Assembly (NCBI GenBank): GCA_965223235.1
Contig: CBDCVV010000022.1
Span: 558,001-622,000 of the forward strand
Direction: 5' to 3'
From: UBA2589 sp965223235
GTDB lineage: Bacteria; Gemmatimonadota; Gemmatimonadetes; Longimicrobiales; Gaopeijiaceae
Length of the DNA stretch: 64,000 nucleotides
Below the pieces are notes generated by a model. The model was not told the origin of the DNA. It saw nothing but the letters and a program-made list of their open reading frames with translations, and made no database searches. Of the stretch, positions 46,056-55,866 are shown piece by piece. Positions within the stretch are counted from its first letter, which is position 1. Each line of letters starts with the position of its first letter. Both the position numbers and the translations under genes were made by a program.

Positions 46056-48713
46056 CTACTCGGCGCGCATCGTGATCATGGGGTCGACCCGGGTACCGCT
46101 CCGGGCCGGGATCCAGCAGGCGAGCAGGGCGGCGCCTCCGAGGGTCAGCATGCCTACCGCAATGGCCACGGGGTCGAGGGGAGTGACTCCGTACAACATG
46201 CCCTGAAGCACCCGACCCGAAGCCAGTGACGCCGCGACGCCGACGATCAGACCGGTGAGCACCATTCTCATGGCGTTGCGCACGACGAGCGATACCACAT
46301 CCTCGGGATCGGCACCGAGCGCGAGCCGGACTCCCATCTCTCGCTTCCTCTGCGCGACGGAGTACGACACTACTCCGTAGATGCCCACGGCGGCGAGGAG
46401 GAGGGCGAGTGCCGAGAAGGCGCCAAGGAGCATCATGGTGAACTGCCGTCCGGCCACGGAGGCCTGGATCAACGCGTCCTGACTACGTACTTCCACCGGT
46501 ACGTCGGGGTCGAGCCCCTGGATGGTGTTTCGAAGAGCAGTCGCGACACCAGCGGCGTCCCCGGTACTCGCTTCTGCAACGACGTTGGCGGCGAAGCCCA
46601 AGCGCCGAGGGCGCTGGGTGAACGGGAAGTAGATCGTGGGTCGTGCATCCGCACCGAGTTGGCGGTATCGCACATCCTCAACGACCCCTACGACCTCTGC
46701 GAAGCGGCGCTCCTCCCAGAACTCGTCCATCCCTCCCCCGGTCAACGTCCGACCGATGGGGCTCTCACCCGGCCAATACTCGGCCGCGAAGGACTCGCTG
46801 ACGATGGCGACGTGGGGCCGGTCCGGCATGTCCGTCGCCAGGAAGCCACGGCCCTGGGTCACCTCCACATCGAGCGCCTCAAAGAGGCCCTCCGATCCGA
46901 CGACGTAGCTCGCCTCGGCGGTCTTTTCGAGGTCGCCGTCAAGCTCGATCCGACCGTTGGGGAGGAAGCCGGTCATCGGAATCGTCGTCGAAACGCCTGC
47001 GGAGCTGATGCCCGGGTACGCGTTGAGTTCCTCGAGCGCCTGAAGCCAGAACGCGGTGTGGTCTTCACCGGTCGGGTAGGTGATCCGGGAGAGCATGACC
47101 GTGGTGGTCATAACGTCGCTTGCGTCGAATCCGGTGTCTTCAGCGAGTAGGGTCGTGAAGGAACGGACCAGAAGGCCGGAGCCGACAACGAGGACGAGCG
47201 CCAGCGCAACCTCGGTTGCCACGAGCGCCGTCCATGCTCGTCCCTGTCCCATCGCGTTGCCCCTGCTACCGCTTCGCGACGCGGTGCCTGCGTCCTCTCT
47301 GGTGAGCCGAATGGCAGGGAAGAGCCCGAAGAGCACGGCGGTCACGATGGCGATGACGGCCGTGTACAGGAGAACCGCCGGACTCAACGACACGGTCTCG
47401 ATTCTCGGGATTGAGAGTGGAGCAATCCGGCGTACGAGCTGAAGGAGGCCCGCTGCGAGTACCAGTCCGGCGACCGCGCCGGCGCCGGCCACGAGTATGC
47501 TCTCCGTCAGCAGCTGACGGACGACCCGGCCACGCTGCGCGCCGAGGGAAGATCGGAGCGCGAACTCGCGAGCCCGGTTGGCCCCACGGGCGAGGAGCGT
47601 GCTCGCCAGATTCGTGCACGCGACCAAGAGGACGAGACCGGCTGCTCCGAGTAAGAGAAGGAGTGTCTGTCGCGATCCCCCAACCAACCGATCGAGTAGC
47701 GGCTGCACGGACGCGCCAGCCGCAAGGAAGTCGAGATCGTCCTGAGGCTCCCCGGCAACGATTCGACGGGTGAGGGCGTCGAGTTGCTCACGCGCCGTCT
47801 CCACCGGGACGTCGTCGGAGAGCCGGCCGACAACCTGCCAGTTGTGGGCTGTGCGACTCGTCGAGGGATCGGTGATCTCGAGCGGGTACCACACCGCGGT
47901 CCCACGGGGGAAGTCGAAGGAGGCCGGCGCAACACCGACTACCTGCATGATGCGGCCGCTGATCTCGAGGGTGAGACTCTCGAGAGGCCGCGCACCGAGC
48001 TCGTTCCTCCAGAACCGTTCGCTGACGACCGCCACGTCGGCCGCCCCCACTCTGTGGTCACGCTGCGTGGTCAGCCGTCCGGCGACAGGTGCGACTCCCA
48101 TCGTCGACCAGAGACCCAGCGTAGTCACCGTGATTTGGGCGGTATGTGGATCTTCGCCCCCTAGAACCGTGGTGGTGTTCGGACGATAGGCAAACATTCC
48201 ATCGAGGACCGAGTTCTCTGCCTGCCAGTCGATGAAGTTCGGCCACGCCACTTGCATGCGTCCACCGCGTTGTCCGGTCTCTTCGACGACGACCAGCTCA
48301 TGCGGTTCCTCAAAGGGAAGCGGGGCGAGCAGGACCCCGTGAACGACGGAGAAGATTGCGGAGTTCGCACCAATGCCCAGCGTGAGTGTCAGTACGGCCA
48401 CCGCGGTAAAACCGGGGTTCCGCAACAACGTCCTCAATCCGAACCGCAGATCCTGCATGAACGCATCCATCGTCCTCGCTCTCCTCACCGCCCTGTGATG
48501 ACTTCGCACGATTCGCACACATCGGTCCACGATCGACGATCGGTTCCCGAGCAGTCGGCGGGCCTCGGCCATGGCTTCGTCCCGGCCCACACCTGCCGCC
48601 TCCAGCTCTTCCGCACGCATCTCGATGTGGCTCTCGAGTTCACGTTGCACGTCTTCTCGAAGGGAGAAGCGCGAGAAGATCGGCCGTTCCTCGCCGTCGC
48701 GTGGTCGGTTCAT
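46056..48713 (-). CDS. ADOP-type FtsX/MacB ABC permease (second)
   Basis: An 885-residue permease of the ADOP group. The N-terminal helical leader (LREDVQRELESHIEMRAEELE, with the AMAEARRLLGN motif typical of the group) is followed by the first membrane unit from DLRFGLRTLLRNPGFTAVAV. A periplasmic domain, the central helices, and a second unit with a C-terminal trio of helices complete it. ATG 48713 overlaps the PadR stop (ATGA). No cognate ATPase gene is next to it. Confidence 0.9.
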   Translation of the reverse strand: MNRPRDGEERPIFSRFSLREDVQRELESHIEMRAEELEAAGVGRDEAMAEARRLLGNRSSIVDRCVRIVRSHHRAVRRARTMDAFMQDLRFGLRTLLRNPGFTAVAVLTLTLGIGANSAIFSVVHGVLLAPLPFEEPHELVVVEETGQRGGRMQVAWPNFIDWQAENSVLDGMFAYRPNTTTVLGGEDPHTAQITVTTLGLWSTMGVAPVAGRLTTQRDHRVGAADVAVVSERFWRNELGARPLESLTLEISGRIMQVVGVAPASFDFPRGTAVWYPLEITDPSTSRTAHNWQVVGRLSDDVPVETAREQLDALTRRIVAGEPQDDLDFLAAGASVQPLLDRLVGGSRQTLLLLLGAAGLVLLVACTNLASTLLARGANRAREFALRSSLGAQRGRVVRQLLTESILVAGAGAVAGLVLAAGLLQLVRRIAPLSIPRIETVSLSPAVLLYTAVIAIVTAVLFGLFPAIRLTREDAGTASRSGSRGNAMGQGRAWTALVATEVALALVLVVGSGLLVRSFTTLLAEDTGFDASDVMTTTVMLSRITYPTGEDHTAFWLQALEELNAYPGISSAGVSTTIPMTGFLPNGRIELDGDLEKTAEASYVVGSEGLFEALDVEVTQGRGFLATDMPDRPHVAIVSESFAAEYWPGESPIGRTLTGGGMDEFWEERRFAEVVGVVEDVRYRQLGADARPTIYFPFTQRPRRLGFAANVVAEASTGDAAGVATALRNTIQGLDPDVPVEVRSQDALIQASVAGRQFTMMLLGAFSALALLLAAVGIYGVVSYSVAQRKREMGVRLALGADPEDVVSLVVRNAMRMVLTGLIVGVAASLASGRVLQGMLYGVTPLDPVAIAVGMLTLGGAALLACWIPARSGTRVDPMITMRAE

Positions 48714-49048
48714 CGGCCCGGAACGTTCGCCAGCACTCGTGACATCGCGTCGACGTATCGTTCCCAGTTTCGAACGCTGCTTTCGAGCTCCGCGCGTCCC
48801 CCCGGCGTCAGCTCATAGAAGCGCGCTTCGCGACCCGTTTCAGTGCGACCCCAGCTGGCTTCGATGAGCTCCTTCTTCTCGAGCCGACGAAGGGCGGGAT
48901 AAAGAGCGCCTTCCTCGATCGAGAAGCTCTCGTCCGTGGTTTCGCGCACCCATCGCGAGATGCCGTACCCGTGGAGAGCGCCTCCGCTCAACGTCTGCAA
49001 GATGACAACGTCCAGCGTTCCTCTAAACAGCTCCAGCGGCTTTTTCAC
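48710..49048 (-). CDS. PadR-family transcriptional regulator (second)
   Basis: A 112-residue PadR protein with the standard pattern LFRGTLDVVILQTLSGGALHG, EEGALYPALRRLEKKELIEA and GREARFYELTPGGRAEL. It regulates, by analogy, its own operon with the downstream ADOP permease. A perfect 20-bp palindrome lies ~47 bp upstream of the ATG. Confidence 0.92.
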   Translation of the reverse strand: MKKPLELFRGTLDVVILQTLSGGALHGYGISRWVRETTDESFSIEEGALYPALRRLEKKELIEASWGRTETGREARFYELTPGGRAELESSVRNWERYVDAMSRVLANVPGR

Positions 49049-49094
49049 TCCCCTCTCCGTCGGTGCGGGTGTCGTCAGTGCCGACTTGCCTATC

Positions 49095-49114
49095 GGTTCT
49101 TATGCATAAGAACC
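49095..49114 (-). promoter_or_regulatory. Perfect 20-bp palindrome, likely PadR operator
   Basis: GGTTCTTATGCATAAGAACC is perfectly self-complementary and lies in the only AT-rich part of this intergenic region, ~47 bp upstream of padR. It differs from the palindrome of the other PadR/ADOP pair, so the two regulators probably have distinct sites. Confidence 0.65.
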
Positions 49115-49284
49115 ATAGGTATACACTGAGACGTGTCGAGTGGGCAATTGGTTGCAACGCCCCCCGACTCACCACACCAACGCCGCTCGCACGACACCAA
49201 CTCCCCAGTACGGGGCGTGGCGCAGCGGCGAGGTCACCACACTTGCCCCGGGCATCCCACCTCGGGTGGGCTACCCCCCAACGA

Positions 49285-50394
49285 TCACTGCCGGCGGAGT
49301 TCTGGCGTCACGAGGTCCAGAAACGGGACGCCGTCTTCGTCCTCGCGGTACCGAACGATCAAGCCAGGTCCTGGCACGAAGCCGATCACGACTTCATCTA
49401 GACGACGGCGGGCGATCGTCCGGCCTGCGTCCGGATCGACGAGTTCGACAATGCCGTCCAACATGTCGTTCCATGGGTCGGTTATGGGTCCTAGATCGGC
49501 GGGTCGTCGCGCTTCCCAATCCGGGTCGGGGGCGTGCCCTAAGATCCAAACGCCGCTCTCCGTCTCCCCTACGGCGATGACGATGGGCCTGGGCATGAGG
49601 GCGTGATCCTCATCATCGAACCACGCAGCCGTGCGCTCAAAGACGACCTGGGCCCGATCCTCCTCCAAGTCCCAGCGCGTGAGACGCATCGCCTCCATCT
49701 CCACAACCCACGCTCTTGACCGGGACCCGCCGACCGCCAGGGTAGATGGTCCCCGGGGTGGTCGCTCTGCCTCTCCAAGTGAACGGACGGAGCCAACTGG
49801 ACTCATGAGATGCAGAGAACGGCCGGCGTCCGCCTCGGTGGGCGTAAGCGCGTAGAACAGCACCTCCTCGGTGTCGAAGGTCACGGCCGATGACACCTGC
49901 CCTCGGAGCTGGTCGGTGCGGACGACGGAGAAGTCCGAGTCGTACACGGTCCGGCGGGCCGCAACGGCGTCAAATACGTGAACCAGGTCAGGTCCCGCGC
50001 TCACGTAGCTGATCGATTGGAACTCGCCGGGTCCCTCTCCTCGCCTCCCCACCCACTGGAGGAAGTCCCCCTTCGAGTCGAAGACTGCGATCCGGTCTGA
50101 TAAGAATCCGCCCCCGATCCACAACCGGCCTTCACCGTCTTCAGCCACCTTCGTGGAGAAGGAGATGGCCTCGACCCCGGGTCCATCCATCCCTCCGAAT
50201 GTCATCTCCGGAACGAGTTCGATGCTGCACTCCGGACACGCTACCGCATCGGAGAGTGTGGTTGTGTTCTGTTGATCCGCGACAGGGCGCGGGTCACCAC
50301 ATGCGCCTGAGGCGAAGCTCGCGATGACGGCAGCAACACACGCGCGGCGGAACCCGTCAGAGCTTCGACGATGTCGCCCCCCTCTACGACACAA
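49285..50394 (-). CDS. 6-bladed beta-propeller lipoprotein
   Basis: A 369-residue protein with a short Arg-rich N-terminus, a hydrophobic segment and a lipobox-like SGACG, then beta-propeller repeats (EDGEGRLWIGGGFLSDRIAVF, WVGRRGEGPGEFQSIS, LVHVFDAVAARRTVYDSD). It is a relative of the protein at 26010-27026. The start overlaps the end of the M28 peptidase gene by 11 bp; a later internal start is possible as no other Met precedes the hydrophobic segment. A pair of Cys (PECSIEL) follows the signal region. Confidence 0.72.
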   Translation of the reverse strand: MCRRGGRHRRSSDGFRRACVAAVIASFASGACGDPRPVADQQNTTTLSDAVACPECSIELVPEMTFGGMDGPGVEAISFSTKVAEDGEGRLWIGGGFLSDRIAVFDSKGDFLQWVGRRGEGPGEFQSISYVSAGPDLVHVFDAVAARRTVYDSDFSVVRTDQLRGQVSSAVTFDTEEVLFYALTPTEADAGRSLHLMSPVGSVRSLGEAERPPRGPSTLAVGGSRSRAWVVEMEAMRLTRWDLEEDRAQVVFERTAAWFDDEDHALMPRPIVIAVGETESGVWILGHAPDPDWEARRPADLGPITDPWNDMLDGIVELVDPDAGRTIARRRLDEVVIGFVPGPGLIVRYREDEDGVPFLDLVTPELRRQ

Positions 50395-52642
50395 GCTCCC
50401 CCCTAGCCTGCCTCAGCAGCGCCGTCACCCGATCCAGCGCCCGCGCGATCCGGTCCATCTGTGGCTCGACCAGGTGCCACTCCCGCTGCTCGATCGCCTC
50501 GCGGATCCCGGGCAGCGTCTTCACCCCATATCCGGTATAGAATCCCGGCGCATAGATCGTGTGACGGAACCACGGACGTCCGGGGAGCCCGTCCGTATCC
50601 GTCATCGCCTGCTCGACCTCCTGCAAGATCTGATTGATCTCGGCCATGCGCGCGGGCGAGAGCGATCCTCTCCCCAACCCGGTCGCGAGCTGCGCGTCGA
50701 GCGCCGCACCAGCCGTCTCCAGGCGGGCCAGAGCGTTCTGGACCGGGGCGAAGTTGAAGTAGGGGACGTCGTCGAGTCGTTCGGGGGCGATGTACGTCTG
50801 CGTGGGATCAGCGCGCAGGTTGAAGGCGTCCATGTCGACGAGCCGGTTGTGGCGAGCGGTCTCGGTACGCGTCGTCTCCGCGAGCTCTTCGACTTCGCCT
50901 AGGTAGCGGCCCACGGTTTCCGTGTAGTTCGCCATGCGCATGGGGAGGACGTCGGCATTGGCGAAGCGGAGCGTGAGTCGGCCGGCGACCTTGGCGAGCG
51001 CGACCCCGTACGCAAAACCGGGGTCACCGAAGCGCCGATAGTGGTCGTACGAGTCGAACTGGGAGTGGTACGAACCGCCTCCGTTCTCGCCCCCAAAGCC
51101 GATGTTGAGCGACGCGAGGCCGAGGTGCTGCAGGAAGGGCGTGTAGTCCGACCCGGAACCGAGCGGAGAGATGTACAGATCTCCGTCTCGTAGCGCGCTC
51201 GGGTCGCCGTTCACTGCACGCATAGCGCGGGCGCGCTCCCAGACGGAGGCACCGGTCTGCGGGTCTTGGACGGCCTTGGCGACCTCGTTGACGACGCGTT
51301 CGAGCGTGTGCGAGCCACCGGCGTTGAAGAATCCGCGTCCGTTCCCGTCGGTGTTCAGGTAGAGAACGGCTTTCTCGTGGAGTTCGTCGCGGCGATGCTC
51401 GGCCCACTCCGTCGATCCGAGCAAACCCGGCTCTTCGGCGTCCCAGCCGGCGTAGACGATCGTCCGCTTGGGACGCCACCCCTCACGTGCGAGCTCTCCG
51501 ACGACGCGCGCTTCTTCCATGAGCGCGATCATCCCTGAAGTGGGGTCGGCTGCACCCATCGCCCACCCGTCCCTGTGGTTGCCGCGCACGATCCACTCGT
51601 CGGGGAACTCCGAGCCCTCCATGACGGCGACGACGTTATACGCGGGCGTCAGGTCCCAGTTGAACTCGAGCTTGAGACGGACGCGGGCAGGGCCTGGTCC
51701 CATGTGGTACGTGATGGGGAGCGCGCCACGCCACGCTGGGGGAGCGACGGGTCCCTCCATCGCTCTCAGGAGGGGAAGAGCGTCCGCGTACGAGATCGGG
51801 AGCACCGGGATCTTCATGATCGTGGGGGCTTCCTCGACAGTCAGTCGCTCGGCGTCTTCGGTCGCGCCCTCGAAGGGCGTGAGGGGATCGCCGGGGTACT
51901 GCGGCATATCCTGCACGGCGCCTCGCTGCACTCCGTGCTCCATCCGGTACGGGCCGTCGGGGTAGACGTCGCCCTGCCAGTACCCATCGTCGCGTGGGTC
52001 CGAGTAGAGGATCGTCCCGATGGCGCCGTGTTCGGCAGCGACCTTGGGCTTGATGCCCCGCCACGATCCGCCGTAGCGCGCGATGACGATCTTACCCTCG
52101 ACATCGATCCCACGACGTTCGAGCTCCTCGTAGTCCGACGGGATCCCGTAGTTCACATAGACGAGCTCGCCGGTCACCTCGCCGTCGGCGGAGTAGGCGT
52201 TGAACGTCGGGAGTCGATCTTCCTCGATCCGGGACGTGCCATCTTCCTCGAGCGCTGGCTCGCGTAGTTGGGCGGTGTACCGCGTCGGCGCGATCAGCTC
52301 CAACTCACGAATGCGCGGCGTCGGGTAGAGGACCTGGTACTCGTCGAGCCGTGCCTCGAAGCCCCAGCTCTCGAACTGCTCGACCATCCAGTCCGCAGTC
52401 TCCTTGTTGTGCGGGGAGCCGGTGTAGATCGGCTTGGATACGATGTAGCGCATCCACTCCTCGAGGTTCTCGGCCCGGAGTTCCGCGTCGTATCGGCGCT
52501 CGAGGTCGAGTTGGGCGGCGCTCGACTCAGGGGTGAAGCCGAGGATGGGGGGCGCGACTTGCTGGGGGGTCGCGGCGAGGAGGGCCACGGCGGCGAGAGC
52601 CAGGATTGCTGCACGCGGTCGAGCGGGAACGAAACGGGACAT
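50384..52642 (-). CDS. M28 family metallopeptidase (glutamate carboxypeptidase II-like)
   Basis: A 752-residue exported peptidase (signal peptide from MSRFVPARP, ATG 52642). It has a PA domain (~190-330), the M28 zinc-peptidase core and a C-terminal transferrin-receptor-type dimerisation domain. Metal ligands are all present: GNHRDGW (His), DPTSG (bridging Asp), DAEEPGLLG (Glu), LNTDGNG (Asp) and YHSQFDSYDHY (His). It should remove N- or C-terminal residues, or acidic residues from peptides, in the periplasm. It follows the TonB receptor gene with a ~120-bp gap on the same strand. Confidence 0.9.
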   Translation of the reverse strand: MSRFVPARPRAAILALAAVALLAATPQQVAPPILGFTPESSAAQLDLERRYDAELRAENLEEWMRYIVSKPIYTGSPHNKETADWMVEQFESWGFEARLDEYQVLYPTPRIRELELIAPTRYTAQLREPALEEDGTSRIEEDRLPTFNAYSADGEVTGELVYVNYGIPSDYEELERRGIDVEGKIVIARYGGSWRGIKPKVAAEHGAIGTILYSDPRDDGYWQGDVYPDGPYRMEHGVQRGAVQDMPQYPGDPLTPFEGATEDAERLTVEEAPTIMKIPVLPISYADALPLLRAMEGPVAPPAWRGALPITYHMGPGPARVRLKLEFNWDLTPAYNVVAVMEGSEFPDEWIVRGNHRDGWAMGAADPTSGMIALMEEARVVGELAREGWRPKRTIVYAGWDAEEPGLLGSTEWAEHRRDELHEKAVLYLNTDGNGRGFFNAGGSHTLERVVNEVAKAVQDPQTGASVWERARAMRAVNGDPSALRDGDLYISPLGSGSDYTPFLQHLGLASLNIGFGGENGGGSYHSQFDSYDHYRRFGDPGFAYGVALAKVAGRLTLRFANADVLPMRMANYTETVGRYLGEVEELAETTRTETARHNRLVDMDAFNLRADPTQTYIAPERLDDVPYFNFAPVQNALARLETAGAALDAQLATGLGRGSLSPARMAEINQILQEVEQAMTDTDGLPGRPWFRHTIYAPGFYTGYGVKTLPGIREAIEQREWHLVEPQMDRIARALDRVTALLRQARGELVS

Positions 52643-52764
52643 CGGGCGGACCTCTAAGAACGTTCTCTGAATCATCAGCGAGCGCGGCGCACATCGCATG
52701 CGCGGACCGCGCCGTGCTCAGCCGAAGTAGACTGCCACGCCCTCTGGGTCAACTAAGCCACCCT

Positions 52765-55083
52765 CTAGAACTCCCACCGAAACCCGATCGTCGGCAGTAT
52801 CGGAAGCAGCTCCTCACCATCCCCGCGGATCGTCCGCACCTGACCCTGCTCCACCTGCGCGTAGTACCCGTAGCTCCGCAGGTTCGCGCGGTTGTACAGG
52901 TTGAAGACATCGAGGTACGCCTGGAGCACTCCGTTGCCGACGGCGAAGTCCCGTGACACGCGGAAGTCTAGCCGGTGGTACGTCGGGAGCCGATCGACGT
53001 TGAGATCACCTACGACCCGGGCGAGCGTCACCGTGCCGTCCGGCTGCTCCTCGAGCACATACGTCGAGGGGGTCGCTGGCCACCCGGTGTGGGCCTGGAA
53101 CGTCCACGAGAATTGCCATGCGCCTCCGGGACGATACGACGAAGTGAGCCCCAAGGCATGGCGCTGATCGAGCGTACGGGGCACCCATCGGTCATCGACC
53201 CGGTCTTTGGCCTCGGAAAGCGCATAGCTCGCGGACCATGACCACCCACCGCGGTCGAACGCCACGAGCGCCTCGATGCCCCGGGCCAAGCCGTCGTCGG
53301 CGTCCAGGCGGACTCGGTCACCCTCAGCCTCGGGAAAGGCGTCGATACGCCGGTCGGCGTTGAGGAAGCGCGGACGTTGATCCCCTACTTCGCGACGGTA
53401 CGCCTCGAGCCGCAAGCTGAGCGCATCGTTCGGTCTATGCTCGATTCCGACAGCGACCTGGGCTGCTTCCTCCGCCGGGAAGTACAGCTCTTCGCCATCG
53501 CCCACCTCGAGCTCGTGAATGCCGTGCGACTGGGCGTAGCGTCCCACGCTCGCGCGCAAGCTGGTCGACGGAGCAACATCCCACGATGCGAGCACACGGG
53601 GAGACACGACGTCGTCCCCGGTATGCGTGATGCGGTCGTAACGGACACCGACCTCGGCGACGAGGGCATCGAAGGGTCGAGCGCGCACCGCCGCGTACCC
53701 GGAGTACTCCCGCCCCGTGGGGGCGAGGTTCACGTCGACGGAGCTCTCGAGGTCGCCCAACGACCCGTCGGGCAGGAGCGCCAGCTGACGCACCTGGTTC
53801 TGATAGTCGAAGTCGGCGCTGAGTCGCTTCGCCTCCCCGCCCACCTTGAGCAGCAGGCGGTCGGAGAGGTCGATACCGATGTCTTCCCGCACCCCGACGA
53901 AACGAAAGTCTCGACGGTCGTCGACGGTCAGAAAGTTCGGACTGAGGAGTGCTCCGGGATCATCGATATTCCCGTCCCGTCGGCGATCGAGGCCGCCCAC
54001 GAAGGCGAGCGTCGTCGCCGAGAATCCATCGAAGGCCGCCTCCCACGTCAGCCAGGCGTAGCTGCTCGTCCAATCGCTCTGCACCCGACCCTCAGGCGCG
54101 ACGAACGTCAGCTGGTCGCCCGCGTGGAGCGCGCGCGCGCCGATGCGGTGCCGATCGGACAGCTCGTAGCTCGCCTTTCCGAAAACATCGAAGTACGAAG
54201 GTGAGAGCTCCTGGTCGTCCTCTCCGCTGTTGGAGAGCGCCAAGAGGATATCGAGGTAGCCTCGCCGCGCTTGGAAGAGCCAGTCGCCGCGCCCCTCGGC
54301 AAACGAGCCGCGTGTCATGACGGAGGCGTTCGACACGCTCAAGCCCACGGTCGTCCGTCGACCCTGCACCGGAGGCCGTCGACTACGCATCCCGAACACG
54401 CCCGTGAGCTTGTCCCCGTACTCGGGCCCGAATCCTCCATTGAGAAGCTCGATACCACCGACGGACTCCACATCGACGATCCCGAAGACCGCGTCGAAGT
54501 CCTTGAGATGGTACGGTTCGTACAGCTCCACCCCGTCGAAGAGGTGGAGAAGTTCGGCATCGGTACCCCCTCGTACATTCAGCCGGGTCGAAATGTCTCC
54601 CACCGCGACGCCGGGGATCGTGCGCAGAACGCGAAAGACGTCTTCTCCCACCTGCGGGACTGTTTGCAAGTCCTCGCGGGTGAGGGTCTGCTGTTGGCGT
54701 ACCGAGGCGTTGCCCATGACCCCGAATCGTCCGGGACTCACCACGATCTCGCTGAGCTGGAGCACCGCCGGCTCGACGGAGACGACAAGCGGCGGGGCCC
54801 CGCTCTCCCCCACAGTCACAGCTACTTCGTACACCCGATACCCGAGTCGATCGACTCGCAGCGTGTGCGTGCCCTCCGGCACGTCGACGAATGTGAATCG
54901 CCCTCCGGAGTCGGTGAGCGTCCGGAGACCGCGCTCTACGAGAGAGACCTCGGCAGCCTCAACGGGGGCGTCCGTCGAGGCATCCCGCACCACCCCGAGC
55001 ACCTCCTGACCCACTCCTTGGCCCGCCACTCCGGTGGGTATGGAACACACGACAACGAGCCACAGTAGCCGCCCCTTCCGCAC
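52765..55083 (-). CDS. TonB-dependent outer-membrane receptor with carboxypeptidase-like N-domain
   Basis: A 772-residue receptor: signal peptide (~1-21), a carboxypeptidase-regulatory-like beta-sandwich (EVLGVVRDASTDAPVEAAEV), the plug (LQTVPQVGEDVFRVLRTIPGV, LNVRGGTDAELLHLFDGVELY) and a 22-stranded-type barrel ending in Phe (FRWEF). It takes up a ligand with TonB energy. The M28 peptidase next door suggests a peptide or peptide-siderophore substrate, but this is inference. Confidence 0.92.
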   Translation of the reverse strand: MRKGRLLWLVVVCSIPTGVAGQGVGQEVLGVVRDASTDAPVEAAEVSLVERGLRTLTDSGGRFTFVDVPEGTHTLRVDRLGYRVYEVAVTVGESGAPPLVVSVEPAVLQLSEIVVSPGRFGVMGNASVRQQQTLTREDLQTVPQVGEDVFRVLRTIPGVAVGDISTRLNVRGGTDAELLHLFDGVELYEPYHLKDFDAVFGIVDVESVGGIELLNGGFGPEYGDKLTGVFGMRSRRPPVQGRRTTVGLSVSNASVMTRGSFAEGRGDWLFQARRGYLDILLALSNSGEDDQELSPSYFDVFGKASYELSDRHRIGARALHAGDQLTFVAPEGRVQSDWTSSYAWLTWEAAFDGFSATTLAFVGGLDRRRDGNIDDPGALLSPNFLTVDDRRDFRFVGVREDIGIDLSDRLLLKVGGEAKRLSADFDYQNQVRQLALLPDGSLGDLESSVDVNLAPTGREYSGYAAVRARPFDALVAEVGVRYDRITHTGDDVVSPRVLASWDVAPSTSLRASVGRYAQSHGIHELEVGDGEELYFPAEEAAQVAVGIEHRPNDALSLRLEAYRREVGDQRPRFLNADRRIDAFPEAEGDRVRLDADDGLARGIEALVAFDRGGWSWSASYALSEAKDRVDDRWVPRTLDQRHALGLTSSYRPGGAWQFSWTFQAHTGWPATPSTYVLEEQPDGTVTLARVVGDLNVDRLPTYHRLDFRVSRDFAVGNGVLQAYLDVFNLYNRANLRSYGYYAQVEQGQVRTIRGDGEELLPILPTIGFRWEF

Positions 55084-55163
55084 ACGCCCCTCCCTCTGTC
55101 GAGCCCTGGTCTCCGGCTCCTCTCTACGATGAGATCGGCGCTGGGTGACAGTCGCACACCGCG

Positions 55164-55180
55164 TCAGTGCACGATGTTCC
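55164..55180. repeat. 17-bp direct repeat, left copy (end of his operon)
   Basis: TCAGTGCACGATGTTCC is identical to 62058-62074, which is the last 17 bp of the P-loop gene before the his operon. The left copy lies 15 bp beyond the hisIE stop. Together they bracket the whole his operon. Confidence 0.5.
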
Positions 55181-55194
55181 TGGGACCTCCCTCC

Positions 55195-55866
55195 TTACCC
55201 CCTCCGTTCCAACTCCTCGAGGAGCGCCTCGACTCCGGCCCCCTCCGCTCGCAACGCGACCAGAACGTGATACACCAAGTCTGCGGACTCCTCCACGGCG
55301 CGCGATCGGTTCGATGTCGCGAGCGCGGCCACGAGCTCGGCGCTCTCCTCCCCGATCTTCTTGAGCCTGAGGTTGGGGTCGTCCAGAAGCCGCGTCGTGT
55401 AGCTCCCCTCCGGGCGCTCCCGCGACCGACTCTCAATCGTCGCATCGAGTCGACGCAAGACGGCAGATCCAACCGGAGGAGCGTACCCAGTAGGCTCGGA
55501 CCGCCGACCGAAGCAACTCGACTCGCCGGTGTGGCAGGTAGCCCCCACGGGGTCGACGAGGGCAAGCACGGCATCACCATCGCAATCGAGGTGGAGAGCC
55601 TGGAGTCGGAGGACGTTTCCGCTCGACTCGCCTTTCTGCCAGAGCCGCCCTCGCGACCGAGACCAGAAGTGAAGGAGTGATCCCTCTAGCGTGGCCTCGA
55701 GCGCCTCGCGATTCGCATAGCCAACCATGAGAACGCGACCGGAGGTAGCGTCCTGCGCTACGACGGTCACGAGCCCCGCGCCCTTTGCGAAGTCGACCTG
55801 CTCGAGATCTTCGACCGAGTTGATTCGGCGATCGGTGCCTTCTGCACTAGGCGATGTGCCCGTCAT
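55195..55866 (-). CDS. hisIE: Bifunctional phosphoribosyl-AMP cyclohydrolase / phosphoribosyl-ATP pyrophosphatase
   Basis: A 223-residue fusion. The HisI domain (~17-115) has WSRSRGRLWQKGESSG and the zinc motifs DCDGD and ATCHTGESSCF; the HisE domain (~130-220) has LLDDPNLRLKKIGEESAELV and the AVEESADLVYHVLV helix. Together they remove pyrophosphate from phosphoribosyl-ATP and then open the adenine ring, steps 2 and 3 of histidine synthesis. Start overlaps the hisF stop (ATGA). It is the last his gene. Confidence 0.95.
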   Translation of the reverse strand: MTGTSPSAEGTDRRINSVEDLEQVDFAKGAGLVTVVAQDATSGRVLMVGYANREALEATLEGSLLHFWSRSRGRLWQKGESSGNVLRLQALHLDCDGDAVLALVDPVGATCHTGESSCFGRRSEPTGYAPPVGSAVLRRLDATIESRSRERPEGSYTTRLLDDPNLRLKKIGEESAELVAALATSNRSRAVEESADLVYHVLVALRAEGAGVEALLEELERRG

